Source of the DNA: VRUE01 sp963805475
GTDB taxonomy: Bacteria > Actinomycetota > Thermoleophilia > Solirubrobacterales > 70-9
Assembly (NCBI GenBank): GCA_963805475.1
Contig: CAWDUO010000008.1
Location: 124,001-188,000 of the forward strand
Length of the DNA stretch: 64,000 nt
Reading direction: 5' to 3'
Shown: one piece after another, positions 51,679 through 62,285 of the stretch
How positions within the stretch are numbered: position 1 is the stretch's first letter
Layout: the number at the start of each line of letters is the position of its first letter
Translations under genes and position numbers: made by a program
Notes under the pieces: generated by a model
Database searches by the model: none
Seen by the model: only the letters and a program-made list of their open reading frames with translations
Told to the model about the DNA's origin: nothing

Positions 51679-52758
51679 CTCGAGCGCCTGGTCGAGGTTG
51701 TCGAGCAGGGAGTCGACGACCGCCGGGTCGAAGTGGGTGCCGCGCTCCGAGGCGATCAGGTCGGTCGCCTCGGCGATGCTCATCCCCGGCCGGTAGGGCC
51801 GGTCGCTGAGCAGGGCGTCGAAGACGTCGGCAGCGGCGACTATGCGCCCTTCGACCGGGATCTCCTCGCCCTTCAGCCCCCGCGGGTAGCCGCCGCCGTC
51901 GAACCACTCGTGGTGGGTGAGGGCGATCTCGGCCGCCATCTTCAGCAGCTCGCTCCTCGACCCCGAGAGGATCTCGTGGCCGACCGTCGTGTGCTGCTCC
52001 ATCAGCTCGCGCTCCTCGGCGGTGAGCTTGCCCGGCTTGCGCAGCACGCTGTCGGGGGTCGCGATCTTGCCGACGTCGTGCATCGGCGCCGCCGTGCGCA
52101 GCAGCAGCACCCTGCCGGCGTCGAGGCCGAGCGCCGAGCCGAGCAGCGCCGCGACGGAGGCCATCCGGTGCACGTGCTGGCCGGTCTCGACGTCGTGCAG
52201 CTCGATCGCCCGCGCGAGCCGTTCGACGGTCTCCTGGCGCGAGGCCTGCAGGTCGGCGATCGCCAGTCGCTGCGCCTCGATCAGCTCGTGGCGCAGCGCC
52301 TCCGTTTTTTCGTCGGCGCTGCCCAGCAGCGCCTCGTGCCGGCGCCGCTCGGCCAGTTCGAGCGCGTGCTGGCGCAGCGCGTTGGCGACCGTGATCAGCA
52401 GCTGGCCCGACCAGAAGGGCTTGACCAGGTAGCCGTGGGCGCCGAGCGCGAAGGCCTGCTCGGCGACCTTGGGATCGTCGACGCCGGTCAGCATCACGAC
52501 GGCCGTCTCGGGGTAGTCCCGCGCGACCTCCTCGGCCAGGACGAGGCCGGAGTCGCCTGGCATCTCGATGTCGCAGAGCGCCAGCTGGAAGGGCTCGCCG
52601 GCGAGCTTCTCGCGCGCCTCGGCGGTGTTGGCGGCGAACTCGCACTCGTAGCGCTCGCCGAGCGAGCGCTCGAGCAGCCGCAGCACCTCCGGGCGGTCGT
52701 CGGTGCCGAGGACGCGGGGACGCGGCGGCGGCTCCGGCTCCGTGGCGGGCGACGCCAT
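51667..52758 (-). CDS. Response regulator with HD-GYP domain
   Basis: 363 residues: receiver domain (about 15-130, phospho-acceptor Asp in LALCDIEMPGDSG, Lys in LVKPFW), a helical linker, then an HD-GYP domain with MHDVGKIATPD and HHEWFDGGGYPRG, the signature of cyclic-di-GMP phosphodiesterases. Phosphorylation by the neighbouring hybrid kinase would control degradation of c-di-GMP. ATG 52758 lies 4 bases after the kinase stop; its own 3' end overlaps convergent maf by 12 bases. Confidence 0.95.
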   Translation of the reverse strand: MASPATEPEPPPRPRVLGTDDRPEVLRLLERSLGERYECEFAANTAEAREKLAGEPFQLALCDIEMPGDSGLVLAEEVARDYPETAVVMLTGVDDPKVAEQAFALGAHGYLVKPFWSGQLLITVANALRQHALELAERRRHEALLGSADEKTEALRHELIEAQRLAIADLQASRQETVERLARAIELHDVETGQHVHRMASVAALLGSALGLDAGRVLLLRTAAPMHDVGKIATPDSVLRKPGKLTAEERELMEQHTTVGHEILSGSRSELLKMAAEIALTHHEWFDGGGYPRGLKGEEIPVEGRIVAAADVFDALLSDRPYRPGMSIAEATDLIASERGTHFDPAVVDSLLDNLDQALELRG

Positions 52759-52762
52759 GTCC

Positions 52763-53977
<1,215 letters not shown>

Positions 53978-54167
53978 CGGCGACTCCTCGTCGGTTAAGT
54001 GGCTATCTGCCCTCGCCGGCCGCATCCTACCGGCGTCGATGCAATTAATCCAGTGTGGCTGATTATAAATTTTTCGGTGCGCCCCGATCGAGCCTGAGTC
54101 CACATCGCCCCCGGCCCGCGCCGGCCATCTGGGATGATTCCGCCGCTATCTCCCCTAAATCGCACAC

Positions 54168-55217
54168 ATGGGCATCTTCAACCGCCTGACCGGGCTCGGC
54201 GGCCGCGACATGGCGGTCGACCTCGGCACCGCGAACACGCTCGTCTACGTCCGCGGTCGCGGCATCGTGCTCTCGGAGCCCTCGGTCGTCGCGATCGACT
54301 CTCGCAACGGCCAGGTGCACGCCGTCGGGGTCGAAGCGAAGCGGATGCTCGGCCGCACCCCGGGCACGATCACCGCGATCCGGCCGCTCAAGGACGGCGT
54401 GATCGCCGACTTCGACGTGACCGAAGAGATGCTGCGCCACTTCATCAAACGGGTGCACTCCAACCGCTTCGCCCACCCGCGCGTCGTCGTCTGCGTGCCC
54501 TCCGGCGTCACCGGCGTGGAGAAGCGCGCGGTCGAGGAGGCCTGCCTCTCGGCCGGCGCCCGCAAGGCCTACCTGATCGAGGAGCCGATGGCGGCGGCGA
54601 TCGGGGCCGGCCTGCCGGTGGCCGAGCCGACCGGCTCGCTGATCGTCGACGTCGGCGGCGGCACCACCGAGGTGGCGGTGATCTCGCTCGGCGGCATCGT
54701 CGTCTCGCAGTCGATCCGCGTCGGCGGCGACGAGCTGGACGAGGCGATCGTCCACCACTGCAAACAGCACTACAAACTGGCGATCGGCACCCAGACCGCG
54801 GAGGAGGTCAAGCTCGAGGCGGGCTCGGCCTCGCCGCTGCCGGAGGAGGTCGAGGTCGAGATCCGCGGGCGCGACCTGGTCTCCGGCCTGCCGAAGACGA
54901 TCACGCTCGGTTCGGGCGAGGTGCGCGAAGCGCTCGACGAAACGATCATCCACATCGTCGACGCGGTCAAGGACACGCTCGACCGCACTCCGCCCGAGCT
55001 GGCCGGGGACATCATGGACCGGGGGATTACACTTGCCGGAGGCGGTGCGCTCCTGCAAGGACTCCAACAGCGCCTCCGCGACGAGTGCCAGATGCCCTGT
55101 CAGCTGGCAGAGTCGCCGTTGACGTGCGTGGCGGTCGGCTCCGGCATCTCGCTGGAGGAGTTCGAGACGATCCACCGGGCGAGCAAGATGACCACGGGAA
55201 GAACCCGTGTCGCTTAG
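54168..55217 (+). CDS. mreB: Rod shape-determining protein MreB
   Basis: Actin-like filament that directs side-wall synthesis. 349 residues: phosphate 1 motif MAVDLGTANTLVY, phosphate 2 IVDVGGGTTEVAVIS, the adenosine motif near LAGGGALLQGL, and the ERxAxExx-type SVTGVEKRAVEEA block. ATG 54168. It heads the mre operon, 38 bases from mreC. The presence of MreB implies a rod-shaped or non-apically growing cell. Confidence 0.98.
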   Translation: MGIFNRLTGLGGRDMAVDLGTANTLVYVRGRGIVLSEPSVVAIDSRNGQVHAVGVEAKRMLGRTPGTITAIRPLKDGVIADFDVTEEMLRHFIKRVHSNRFAHPRVVVCVPSGVTGVEKRAVEEACLSAGARKAYLIEEPMAAAIGAGLPVAEPTGSLIVDVGGGTTEVAVISLGGIVVSQSIRVGGDELDEAIVHHCKQHYKLAIGTQTAEEVKLEAGSASPLPEEVEVEIRGRDLVSGLPKTITLGSGEVREALDETIIHIVDAVKDTLDRTPPELAGDIMDRGITLAGGGALLQGLQQRLRDECQMPCQLAESPLTCVAVGSGISLEEFETIHRASKMTTGRTRVA

Positions 55218-55255
55218 AACCCGTTCATATAAAGCACAAGACTTAGGCTCTATAC

Positions 55256-56104
55256 GTGTACCGCAAGCAAGTACGCCGCCGTAGGGCGGTACTCGCACTC
55301 CTGATAATCGGCTCCTTCCTGCTGCTCACGGTCACCTATGGGCAGAGCTCGGGGAGCGTGCAGAGCGGCGTCAGCGCCGTCTTCAGCCCGCTCCAGACGG
55401 TCGCCGACCGGGCGTTGAAGCCGGCCCGCGACACGGTCGACTGGTTCGACAAGACGTTCGCCGCCCGCGGCGAAAACGGCCGGCTCAAGGAAGAGCTGGC
55501 GAAGGCGCGCAAGCAGGCCGTCGCCGGGCAGGTGGCGCTGTCGGAAAACGCCCAGCTGCGCAAGCTGGTCGAACTCGACGGCGATCCGCCGCTGGCCGAA
55601 TCGGCCTACGAGCCGGTGACCGGCCGCGTGATCGGCCGCTCGCCGAGCGTCTGGAGCTCGACCGTCACCGTCGACGTCGGCTCCGGCGACGGGGTGAAGG
55701 TCGACGACCCGGTGGTCAGCGAAGGCGACCTGGCCGGGATCGTCGCCTCTGTCCAGGGCGGGTCCTCGCAGGTGACGCTCATAACCGACCACGCCAGCGC
55801 CGTCGCGGCCAAGGTGCTCCCCGGCGGCGTGCAGGGGGTGATCCGCCCCGACGTCGGCGATCCCGAAGACCTGATCCTCGACTTCATCGACTCGACCAGG
55901 CACGTGCACGGCGGCCAGGCCGTGGTCACCTCGGGCTGGCGCGCCCAGGGCATCGCCTCGCACTTCCCGCCGGGCCTGCCGGTCGGCGAAGTGACCAGCG
56001 CCCCGATCGCCGAGCAGGAGGCGAGCCAGCAGGTCCACCTGCGACCTTATGCGGACATCGCCAACCTCGAACTCGTCCAGGTGCTGACCGGGCACGAACG
56101 ATGA
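55256..56104 (+). CDS. mreC: Rod shape-determining protein MreC
   Basis: 282 residues: a basic cytoplasmic N-terminus, one membrane helix (about 12-30), a coiled coil (about 75-105) and a double beta-barrel periplasmic part (GRVIGRSPSVWSSTVTVDVG...DPVVSEGDLAGIV). It binds PBP2 and MreD. GTG 55256 directly follows TATACGT (near-leaderless); its stop overlaps mreD (ATGA). Confidence 0.93.
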   Translation: MYRKQVRRRRAVLALLIIGSFLLLTVTYGQSSGSVQSGVSAVFSPLQTVADRALKPARDTVDWFDKTFAARGENGRLKEELAKARKQAVAGQVALSENAQLRKLVELDGDPPLAESAYEPVTGRVIGRSPSVWSSTVTVDVGSGDGVKVDDPVVSEGDLAGIVASVQGGSSQVTLITDHASAVAAKVLPGGVQGVIRPDVGDPEDLILDFIDSTRHVHGGQAVVTSGWRAQGIASHFPPGLPVGEVTSAPIAEQEASQQVHLRPYADIANLELVQVLTGHER

Positions 56105-56658
56105 TCGTCACGCCGAAGATCTTCGCCCGCCTCGCCGCCGCCGCGATCCTCGCGGTGCTGCTCCAGCTCTCCTTCTTCTCACGGGTCGAGCTGCTCCACA
56201 CCAGCGCCGACGTCCTGCCCGCGGTGGTCGTCTCGCTCGGTCTGCTCGGCGGCAGCATGACCGGCGCCGTCGCCGGCTTCTCGATCGGCTTCCTCGTCGA
56301 CTGCCTGCTGGTCGCGCCGCTCGGCGGCACCTCGCTGGTGCTGCTCGGCGTCGGCTACCTCGCCGGGCTCTTCCGCGAGCGCTTCGACATCCACAGCCCG
56401 CTGCTGCCGCCGCTGATCTGCATGGGCGCCACCCTGCTCGCCGAGATCGGCTTCGCCCTGGTCCAGGTGATGCTCGGGGCGGACGCGCCGGTCAGCGTCC
56501 TGATCGTGCGCGACATGGTGCTGAAGAGCATCTACGCATTCTTCTGGGCCTGGCCGATCTACTTCGGCCTGCGCCGCCTGCTGCGCCCGGCGCTGGTCAC
56601 CGAGCCCCAGGTGACGCGGCGCCGCCCGCCGACCGTGCTCGGGGCGAGAAAGGCCTGA
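56101..56658 (+). CDS. mreD: Rod shape-determining protein MreD
   Basis: 185 residues with five to six membrane helices; the order after mreC and the pattern F-S-I-G-F-L-V-D-C-L-L-V-A-P-L-G are typical of MreD, which links MreC to the elongation machinery. ATG 56101 overlaps mreC and the stop overlaps mrdA by one base (TGATG). Confidence 0.92.
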   Translation: MIVTPKIFARLAAAAILAVLLQLSFFSRVELLHTSADVLPAVVVSLGLLGGSMTGAVAGFSIGFLVDCLLVAPLGGTSLVLLGVGYLAGLFRERFDIHSPLLPPLICMGATLLAEIGFALVQVMLGADAPVSVLIVRDMVLKSIYAFFWAWPIYFGLRRLLRPALVTEPQVTRRRPPTVLGARKA

Positions 56659-58529
56659 TGTACAGGCGATCGGACGAGCTGGGCCCGCAGGCGGGCAACC
56701 GCCTGGCGCTGCGCATCGCGGTCTTCGGCGGCTTCGCCCTGGCGCTGTTCGTCGTGCTCTTCTTCCGCCTCTGGTTCCTGCAGGCGCTGAACGGCCCGAA
56801 GTATCTGGCCGAAGCGAACAACAACCGCACGCGCGAGTTCCGCGTCGGCGCGCCGCGGGGGGAGATCCTCGACCGCAGCGGCGGGATCGTCGTCGCCAAC
56901 CGGACCAGCCTCGCGCTCCAGGTCAACCCGCGCAAGCTGCCGGCCGAAGAAGGGCAGAGGCGCGCCGAGCTGGCTCGGCTGGCCGGCCTGATCCACACCA
57001 CCCCGCACAGGCTGCGCAAGACCCTGCACGAACAGCTTCTGCTGGCGCCGAGCGCCCCGATCACGGTGCGCCGCGACGTCGGCGACTACCTCGTCTACTA
57101 CCTGCAGGAAAACCAGAAGCGCTTCCCCGGCGTCGCCGTGCAGCGGGTCTTCGTGCGCCGTTACCCGCACGGAACGCTGGCCGCGCACATCCTCGGCAGC
57201 GTCGGCGAGATCGACGAAGAACAGCTGAAGGAACCGCGCTACAAGGGCCTCCAGCCGGGCGACGAGATCGGCCAGTCGGGGGTCGAGGACACCTACGACC
57301 GCTTCCTCCGCGGCATGCCCGGCCTCGAACGCATCCAGGTCGACGCCTTCGGTCAGCCGACTCGCAACGGCCGCCTCTTCTCCCAGCCGCCGGTGCCGGG
57401 CGACAACCTGAAGCTGACGGTCGACTCGGCGGTGCAGGAGGCCGGCGAAGCGGCGCTCTCCGAACGCGGCCTGCCGGGCGGCTTCGTCACGATGAACGTG
57501 CACACGGGCGAAATCCTCGGCCTCGGCTCGTCCCCGACCTTCGACCCGAGCGAGCTGATCGAACCCAGCCAGGCTCAGGTCAACGCGCTCTACCGCGACC
57601 CGGTCGCGGCGCCGATCATCGACCGGGCGATCGCCGGCCTGTACCCGACCGGCTCGACCTTCAAGCTGATCACCGCCCTGGCGGCCCTGGAAGGCGGCGT
57701 GATCACGCCCAGCTCGGTGATCGAAGACGGCGGCTCGTTCACGGTCGGCGGCGAGAGCTTCCAGAACGCCGGCGGCGCCTCCTACGGCTCGCTCACCCTG
57801 GTGCCGGCGCTCCAGGTCTCCTCCGACGTCTTCTTCTACACGCTCGGCTTCGACATGTGGGACACCGGCCAGCTGCAGCGCTGGGCGCACAAGCTGGGGA
57901 TCGGCCGGCCGACCGGGATCGACGTCCCCGGCGCCGAAGCCGGCCTGCTGCCGACGAAACAGTGGCGTGACGAGCTGGCGGCCGAAGGGCTTGCCGAAGA
58001 ACGGCCCTGGTCGGCCGGCGACAACATCCAGCTGGCGACCGGGCAGGGCGACCTGCAGACCAACCCGCTGCAGATGGCGATCGCCTACGCGACCCTCGCC
58101 AACGGCGGCACCGTGGTCACGCCGCACGTCGGGCTCGAGGTGACCGACACCGCCGGCCGGGTGCTGAAGGAATTCGAGCCCAAGCCGCGCCGTCACGTCC
58201 ACTTCAAACAGGAAAGCCGCGATGTGATCCTCGAAGGGCTGCACCTCGCGGCGCAGGCGCCCGGCGGCACGTCGTATGCCGTCTTCGGCGGCTTCCCGAT
58301 CCCGGTCGCGGGCAAGACCGGGACCGCGCAGCGGGTCGGCCACGCGGACCAGTCCTGGTACATCGTCCTCGCCCCGTATCCCAATCCGCGTATCGTGACG
58401 GCGGTGACGATCGAGGAAGGCGGCTTCGGAGCCGAATCGGCGGCCCCGGCCGCGCTGAAGATCCTGGAAGCCTATTTCGGCAAGCGCAGCAGCGGCGAAA
58501 GCGGCCCCAACGGCGGGAGCCCCGGCTGA
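56658..58529 (+). CDS. mrdA: Penicillin-binding protein 2 (elongation transpeptidase)
   Basis: 623 residues: one N-terminal membrane helix, a pedestal domain with RGEILDRSGG, and the transpeptidase domain with Ser in PTGSTFKLITALAAL (SxxK), SSD (SxN position) and AGKTGTAQR (KTG). It cross-links side-wall peptidoglycan together with RodA, encoded next with one-base overlap. Confidence 0.95.
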   Translation: MYRRSDELGPQAGNRLALRIAVFGGFALALFVVLFFRLWFLQALNGPKYLAEANNNRTREFRVGAPRGEILDRSGGIVVANRTSLALQVNPRKLPAEEGQRRAELARLAGLIHTTPHRLRKTLHEQLLLAPSAPITVRRDVGDYLVYYLQENQKRFPGVAVQRVFVRRYPHGTLAAHILGSVGEIDEEQLKEPRYKGLQPGDEIGQSGVEDTYDRFLRGMPGLERIQVDAFGQPTRNGRLFSQPPVPGDNLKLTVDSAVQEAGEAALSERGLPGGFVTMNVHTGEILGLGSSPTFDPSELIEPSQAQVNALYRDPVAAPIIDRAIAGLYPTGSTFKLITALAALEGGVITPSSVIEDGGSFTVGGESFQNAGGASYGSLTLVPALQVSSDVFFYTLGFDMWDTGQLQRWAHKLGIGRPTGIDVPGAEAGLLPTKQWRDELAAEGLAEERPWSAGDNIQLATGQGDLQTNPLQMAIAYATLANGGTVVTPHVGLEVTDTAGRVLKEFEPKPRRHVHFKQESRDVILEGLHLAAQAPGGTSYAVFGGFPIPVAGKTGTAQRVGHADQSWYIVLAPYPNPRIVTAVTIEEGGFGAESAAPAALKILEAYFGKRSSGESGPNGGSPG

Positions 58530-59725
58530 TGTACGCGACGCGGACCAGGCGGGCCCGGCCCGAGCCGTTCGCCCTGCGCCCGGGCATCGCCGAGCGCCTC
58601 GGCCTCCCCTACATGGATGCCGCGCTGGGCCTCGCCGCGGTCGGCCTCGTCGCCTTCAGCGCCTTCGTGCTCGCTCAGGCGACCCGGCACGACGTGCCCG
58701 GCGACCCCGGCTACTACGTCGACCGGCAGGCGATCTACGCCGTGCTCGGGCTGGTCGGGATGTACGCGCTGGCGCGGATCGACTACTCGCGTTTCCGCGA
58801 GCTGCGGGTCGGCATCTACACCTTCCTCTGCGTCAGCGTCTCGCTCGTCTTCGTCTTCGGCGTCGCCGCGCGCGGCTCGCGCCGCTCCTTCGAACTTCCC
58901 TTCTTCAGCTTCCAGCCGTCGGAGCTGGGCAAGCTCCTGCTCGTTCTGGCGCTTGCCGGGTTCGTCATCGACGGCGCCCGGCGGGGCTCGCCGTGGCAGC
59001 GCACGGTGCGCTACCTCGTCCTCGGCTTCGCCCCGGCTGCGCTCGTCTTCCTGCAGCCGGACCTCGGCACCTCCCTGGTGTACGGGGCTATCACCCTCGC
59101 CGTGATGTACGTGGGGGGCGTCCGCTGGACGCACTTCGCGGTGATCGGCGCGGCCCTCGCCGCCCTCGTGGCGCTCGTGCTAGTGGTCGCTCCCGCAATC
59201 GGGACGCCCGTGTTGAAGGAATACCAGCAGCAGAGGCTGACCTCCTTCCTGCACCCGAGCGCCGACCCGAGCGACGCGGGCTATCAGCAGAACCAGGCCA
59301 AGATCGCGATCGGATCCGGGGAGAAGACCGGCCGGGGCGATCGGGCCACCCAGACGCGGCTCGACTTCGTTCCCGAGCGGCACACCGACTTCATCTTCGC
59401 GGTGATCGGTGAGCGCTACGGGTTTCTCGGAGCCGCGTTCGTCCTATCCCTCTACGCCCTGCTGGTCTGGCGGGCGCTGCGGATTGTGACGCTCTCGAAG
59501 AACTCCTACGGGACCCTCGTGGCGGGCGGCATCGCCGCCATGCTGCTGTTCCAGGTCTTCGTCAACGTGGGGATGAACCTCGGGATCATGCCGATCACCG
59601 GGATTCCCCTGCCGTTGATGAGCTACGGGGGGTCGTCCGTGCTGGCGACCCTGCTCGCCGTGGGAGTGCTCCAGAGCATCCACATGCAAGCGCGTCTCAG
59701 CCAGAAAGGCAGGTTCGCCTGGTGA
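58529..59725 (+). CDS. rodA: RodA, SEDS-family glycosyltransferase
   Basis: 398 residues with about ten membrane helices. SEDS landmarks: LQPDLGTSLVYGAI (with the catalytic-site Asp region), FVPERHTDFIFAVIGE and GIPLPLMSYGGSSVLA. RodA polymerises lipid II in partnership with PBP2. ATG 58529 overlaps the mrdA stop by one base. The last gene of the mre-rod operon; RNase G follows after 53 bases. Confidence 0.96.
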   Translation: MYATRTRRARPEPFALRPGIAERLGLPYMDAALGLAAVGLVAFSAFVLAQATRHDVPGDPGYYVDRQAIYAVLGLVGMYALARIDYSRFRELRVGIYTFLCVSVSLVFVFGVAARGSRRSFELPFFSFQPSELGKLLLVLALAGFVIDGARRGSPWQRTVRYLVLGFAPAALVFLQPDLGTSLVYGAITLAVMYVGGVRWTHFAVIGAALAALVALVLVVAPAIGTPVLKEYQQQRLTSFLHPSADPSDAGYQQNQAKIAIGSGEKTGRGDRATQTRLDFVPERHTDFIFAVIGERYGFLGAAFVLSLYALLVWRALRIVTLSKNSYGTLVAGGIAAMLLFQVFVNVGMNLGIMPITGIPLPLMSYGGSSVLATLLAVGVLQSIHMQARLSQKGRFAW

Positions 59726-59778
59726 CCCGTTGAAGGCCCCGGCGAATGCGTACCTATCTGAACTGAGCTGAACTCAAC

Positions 59779-61554
59779 ATGAAGAAAACCATCCTGGTGT
59801 CCGCCGATCGCGGCGAGACCCGAGTCGCCGTCCTCGAGTCGAAGACCAAAGGCGGCAAACGCAACGTGGCGGAGCTCTACATCGAGCGCCGTGGCCGGCG
59901 CTCGATCGTCGGCAACATCTACAAGGGCAAGGTCGACAACGTCCTCGCCGGCATGGAGGCCGCCTTCGTCGATATCGGCCTCGAGCGCAACGGCTTCCTG
60001 CACGTCGACGAGATCGTCCTGCCGAACGGCGAGCAGGCGCCGCGGCGCGGGCGCGGCGGCGGCGGTGGCGGCCGCAAGATCACCGACCTGATCAAGTCGG
60101 GGCAGGAGATCCTCGTCCAGGTCGTCAAGGACCCGCTCAAGTCGAAGGGCGCCCGGCTCTCGATGAACGTCTCGATCGCCGGCCGCTACCTGGTCTACGC
60201 GCCGCAGGGCTCGGGGGTCGGCGTCAGCCGGCGGCTGAGCAGCTCCGAGCGCGACCGGTTGCGCAAGATGGTCGATCGCACCTACAAGGGGCCGGGCGGG
60301 CTGATCGTCCGCACCGCCGCCCACGGGGCGAAGAAATCCGACTTCGTGCGTGAGATCGGCTACCTGGAAAAGCTCTACGAGGTGCTCGAGCGCCGCGACG
60401 AGAAGACCAAGGCGCCGGGGCTCGTCTTCCAGGAGCAGGACCTGCCGGTGCGGGTGCTGCGCGACGTCTTCCTCAGCGAGTTCGAGCGGGCGATCATCGA
60501 CTCGCCCAAGCAGCTCGAGCGGGTGACCGGCTTCTTCCAGCGCACCGCGCCGGAGCTGGTCGACAAAGTCGAACTGTACGAGGGCCGCAAGCCGCTGCTG
60601 GAGAAATGGGAGATCGACAGGGAGATCGAGTCGACCCTGGTGCGGCGCGTCGATCTGCCCTCGGGCGGCTACCTGATCATCGACTACACCGAGGCGCTGA
60701 CGGTGATCGACGTCAACAGCGGCTCCTTCACGGGGCGCGGCAAGGGCGGCCTGGAGGAGACGATCACCAGGGTCAACACCGAGGCGGCCGACGAGGTCGT
60801 GCGGCAGCTGCGCCTGCGCGACATCGGCGGCATCATCGTCATCGACTTCATCGACATGGCGCGGGCGAGGAACCGCGACAAAGTCGTCAAGACGCTGCAG
60901 AAAGCGCTCGACGCCGACAAGTCGAAGAGCTACGTGGTCGAGGTCTCGCCGCTCGGCCTGGTCGAGATGACGCGCCAGAACATCACCGACGGCGTGCGCG
61001 AGATCCTCACCGCGCCCTGCCCGACCTGCGACGGCGAGGGCGTCGTGCTCTCGGCCGAGACGGTCGCGCTGGAGGGGTTGCGGCAGATGCGCGAGATGGC
61101 CGCCGAGCACGGGGAGGCCGAGGCCTTCCTGCTGCGGGTCAACCCGAAGGTCGCCGCCGAGCTGATCGAGCCCGACAGCGGCCTCGCCGAGCTGGAGGAG
61201 GAGACGGGCAGGCAGTTCCACTTCGAGGGCGGCGACGCGCTGGCGATCGACACGTTCACGCTGGTCGAAGCGGGCAGCCGGGCCGAGATCGAGGAGCGGG
61301 CGCTGCCGTTCAAGGTCGGCGAGGAGGTGGTGGTGACGATCGAGGAGCCGCACATGTACAACGCCGACGACGCGGTCGCCCGGATCGACTCCTACATCGT
61401 CAGCGTCAGCGGTGGCGGGCGCCACGTCGGCGAGCGCAAGATGGTGCGGATCGAGCGGGTCGAGCGGGCCGCGGCGGTCGCCTCGCTGCTCGGCGACCCG
61501 CCCGGGAGCAACGGCGCCGGGGCAGACGCTCTAGAATCCGCCGCCGCGAGATGA
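59779..61554 (+). CDS. rng: RNase G/E-type endoribonuclease
   Basis: 591 residues: an S1-like domain with an insert, split by a Gly-rich linker (RRGRGGGGGGRKI), the catalytic DNase I-like region with TVIDVNSGSFTG and IIVIDFIDM (Asp metal ligands), the zinc-link CPTCDG and a C-terminal TRAM-like domain (about 505-560). It cleaves 5'-monophosphate AU-rich RNA. ATG 59779. The 5' leader has a repeated TGAACTGAGCTGAACTCAAC. The stop overlaps rplU (ATGA). Confidence 0.95.
   Translation: MKKTILVSADRGETRVAVLESKTKGGKRNVAELYIERRGRRSIVGNIYKGKVDNVLAGMEAAFVDIGLERNGFLHVDEIVLPNGEQAPRRGRGGGGGGRKITDLIKSGQEILVQVVKDPLKSKGARLSMNVSIAGRYLVYAPQGSGVGVSRRLSSSERDRLRKMVDRTYKGPGGLIVRTAAHGAKKSDFVREIGYLEKLYEVLERRDEKTKAPGLVFQEQDLPVRVLRDVFLSEFERAIIDSPKQLERVTGFFQRTAPELVDKVELYEGRKPLLEKWEIDREIESTLVRRVDLPSGGYLIIDYTEALTVIDVNSGSFTGRGKGGLEETITRVNTEAADEVVRQLRLRDIGGIIVIDFIDMARARNRDKVVKTLQKALDADKSKSYVVEVSPLGLVEMTRQNITDGVREILTAPCPTCDGEGVVLSAETVALEGLRQMREMAAEHGEAEAFLLRVNPKVAAELIEPDSGLAELEEETGRQFHFEGGDALAIDTFTLVEAGSRAEIEERALPFKVGEEVVVTIEEPHMYNADDAVARIDSYIVSVSGGGRHVGERKMVRIERVERAAAVASLLGDPPGSNGAGADALESAAAR
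61532..61537 (+). promoter_or_regulatory. -10 box TAGAAT before rplU
   Basis: TAGAAT lies 13 bases ahead of ATG 61551 within the 3' end of rng. It would let rplU-rpmA-obgE be transcribed apart from rng. Confidence 0.5.
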
Positions 61555-62021
61555 GCACCTACGAGATGAGCACGTATGCGGTCATAGAGAGCGGCGGCAA
61601 GCAGTACAAGGTCGAGAAGGGCAGCGAGCTGCTCGTCGACCGGCTGCATGCCAGTGAGGGCGAGGTGGTCGCCCTCCGGCCCGTGCTCTTCCGCGACAAA
61701 GAGGTCGTCGCGGAGCCGAAGGAGCTGGAGAAGGTCAAAGTCGAGGCGAAGGTCGCCGAGCACCTGCGCGGGCCGAAGATCAAGGTCTTCAAATACAAGC
61801 CGAAGAAGGGCTACCGGCGCCGCGCCGGGCACCGTTCGGAGCTGACCCGGCTCGAGGTGACCGAGGTCAAGCACGGCGCTCGCAAAGCGGCGGCGAAACC
61901 GAAAGCCGAGAAAGCGCCGGCGAAACCGAAGAAAGCCGCCAAAAAAGCTCCGGCGAAACCAAAAGCGAAACCGAAAGCCAAAGCCAAAGCGGCTGCTGAA
62001 AAGGACGACGATGGCGCATAA
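61551..62021 (+). CDS. rplU: 50S ribosomal protein L21 with long basic tail
   Basis: 156 residues: the L21 core (about 1-105) with YAVIESGGKQYKVEKG and KYKPKKGYRRRAGHRS, then about 50 residues of Lys/Ala/Pro repeats (KAPAKPKKAAKK-type), longer than the usual 103-residue protein. The first 15 bases are nearly duplicated (MSTYE-MSTYA), leaving two ATG starts 15 bases apart; 61566 fits the usual N-terminus. It overlaps rng by 4 and rpmA by 11 bases. Confidence 0.95.
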   Translation: MSTYEMSTYAVIESGGKQYKVEKGSELLVDRLHASEGEVVALRPVLFRDKEVVAEPKELEKVKVEAKVAEHLRGPKIKVFKYKPKKGYRRRAGHRSELTRLEVTEVKHGARKAAAKPKAEKAPAKPKKAAKKAPAKPKAKPKAKAKAAAEKDDDGA

Positions 62022-62265
62022 GAAAGGGCTCGGCTCGAGCCGCAACGGCCGCGAATCGAACCCCAAGATGCTCGGGGTCAAGGTCTTCTCCGGCGAGCAG
62101 GTCTCCGGCGGCGAGATCATCGTGCGCCAGCGCGGCACGCGCTTTTGGCCCGGCGACGGCGTCGGCATCGGCCGCGACCACACGATCTTCGCCACGCAGG
62201 CGGGGACCGTCCAGTTCAAGCCGTCGCGCAAGGGCCGCACGATCTCGGTCCTCTCCTCCGAGTAG
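62011..62265 (+). CDS. rpmA: 50S ribosomal protein L27
   Basis: 84 residues, near the usual length. It starts MAHKKGLGSSRNGRES, the L27 N-terminus that reaches the peptidyl transferase centre, and keeps GGEIIVRQRGTRFWPG and GRDHTIFA. The start ATG 62011 lies inside the rplU end. Confidence 0.98.
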   Translation: MAHKKGLGSSRNGRESNPKMLGVKVFSGEQVSGGEIIVRQRGTRFWPGDGVGIGRDHTIFATQAGTVQFKPSRKGRTISVLSSE

Positions 62266-62285
62266 CTTCGCTCTGAGCGAGCCTT

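Noticed and set aside
59623..61425. 600-residue frame antisense to rng
   Set aside because: Shadow of RNase G; no start context or family sequence.
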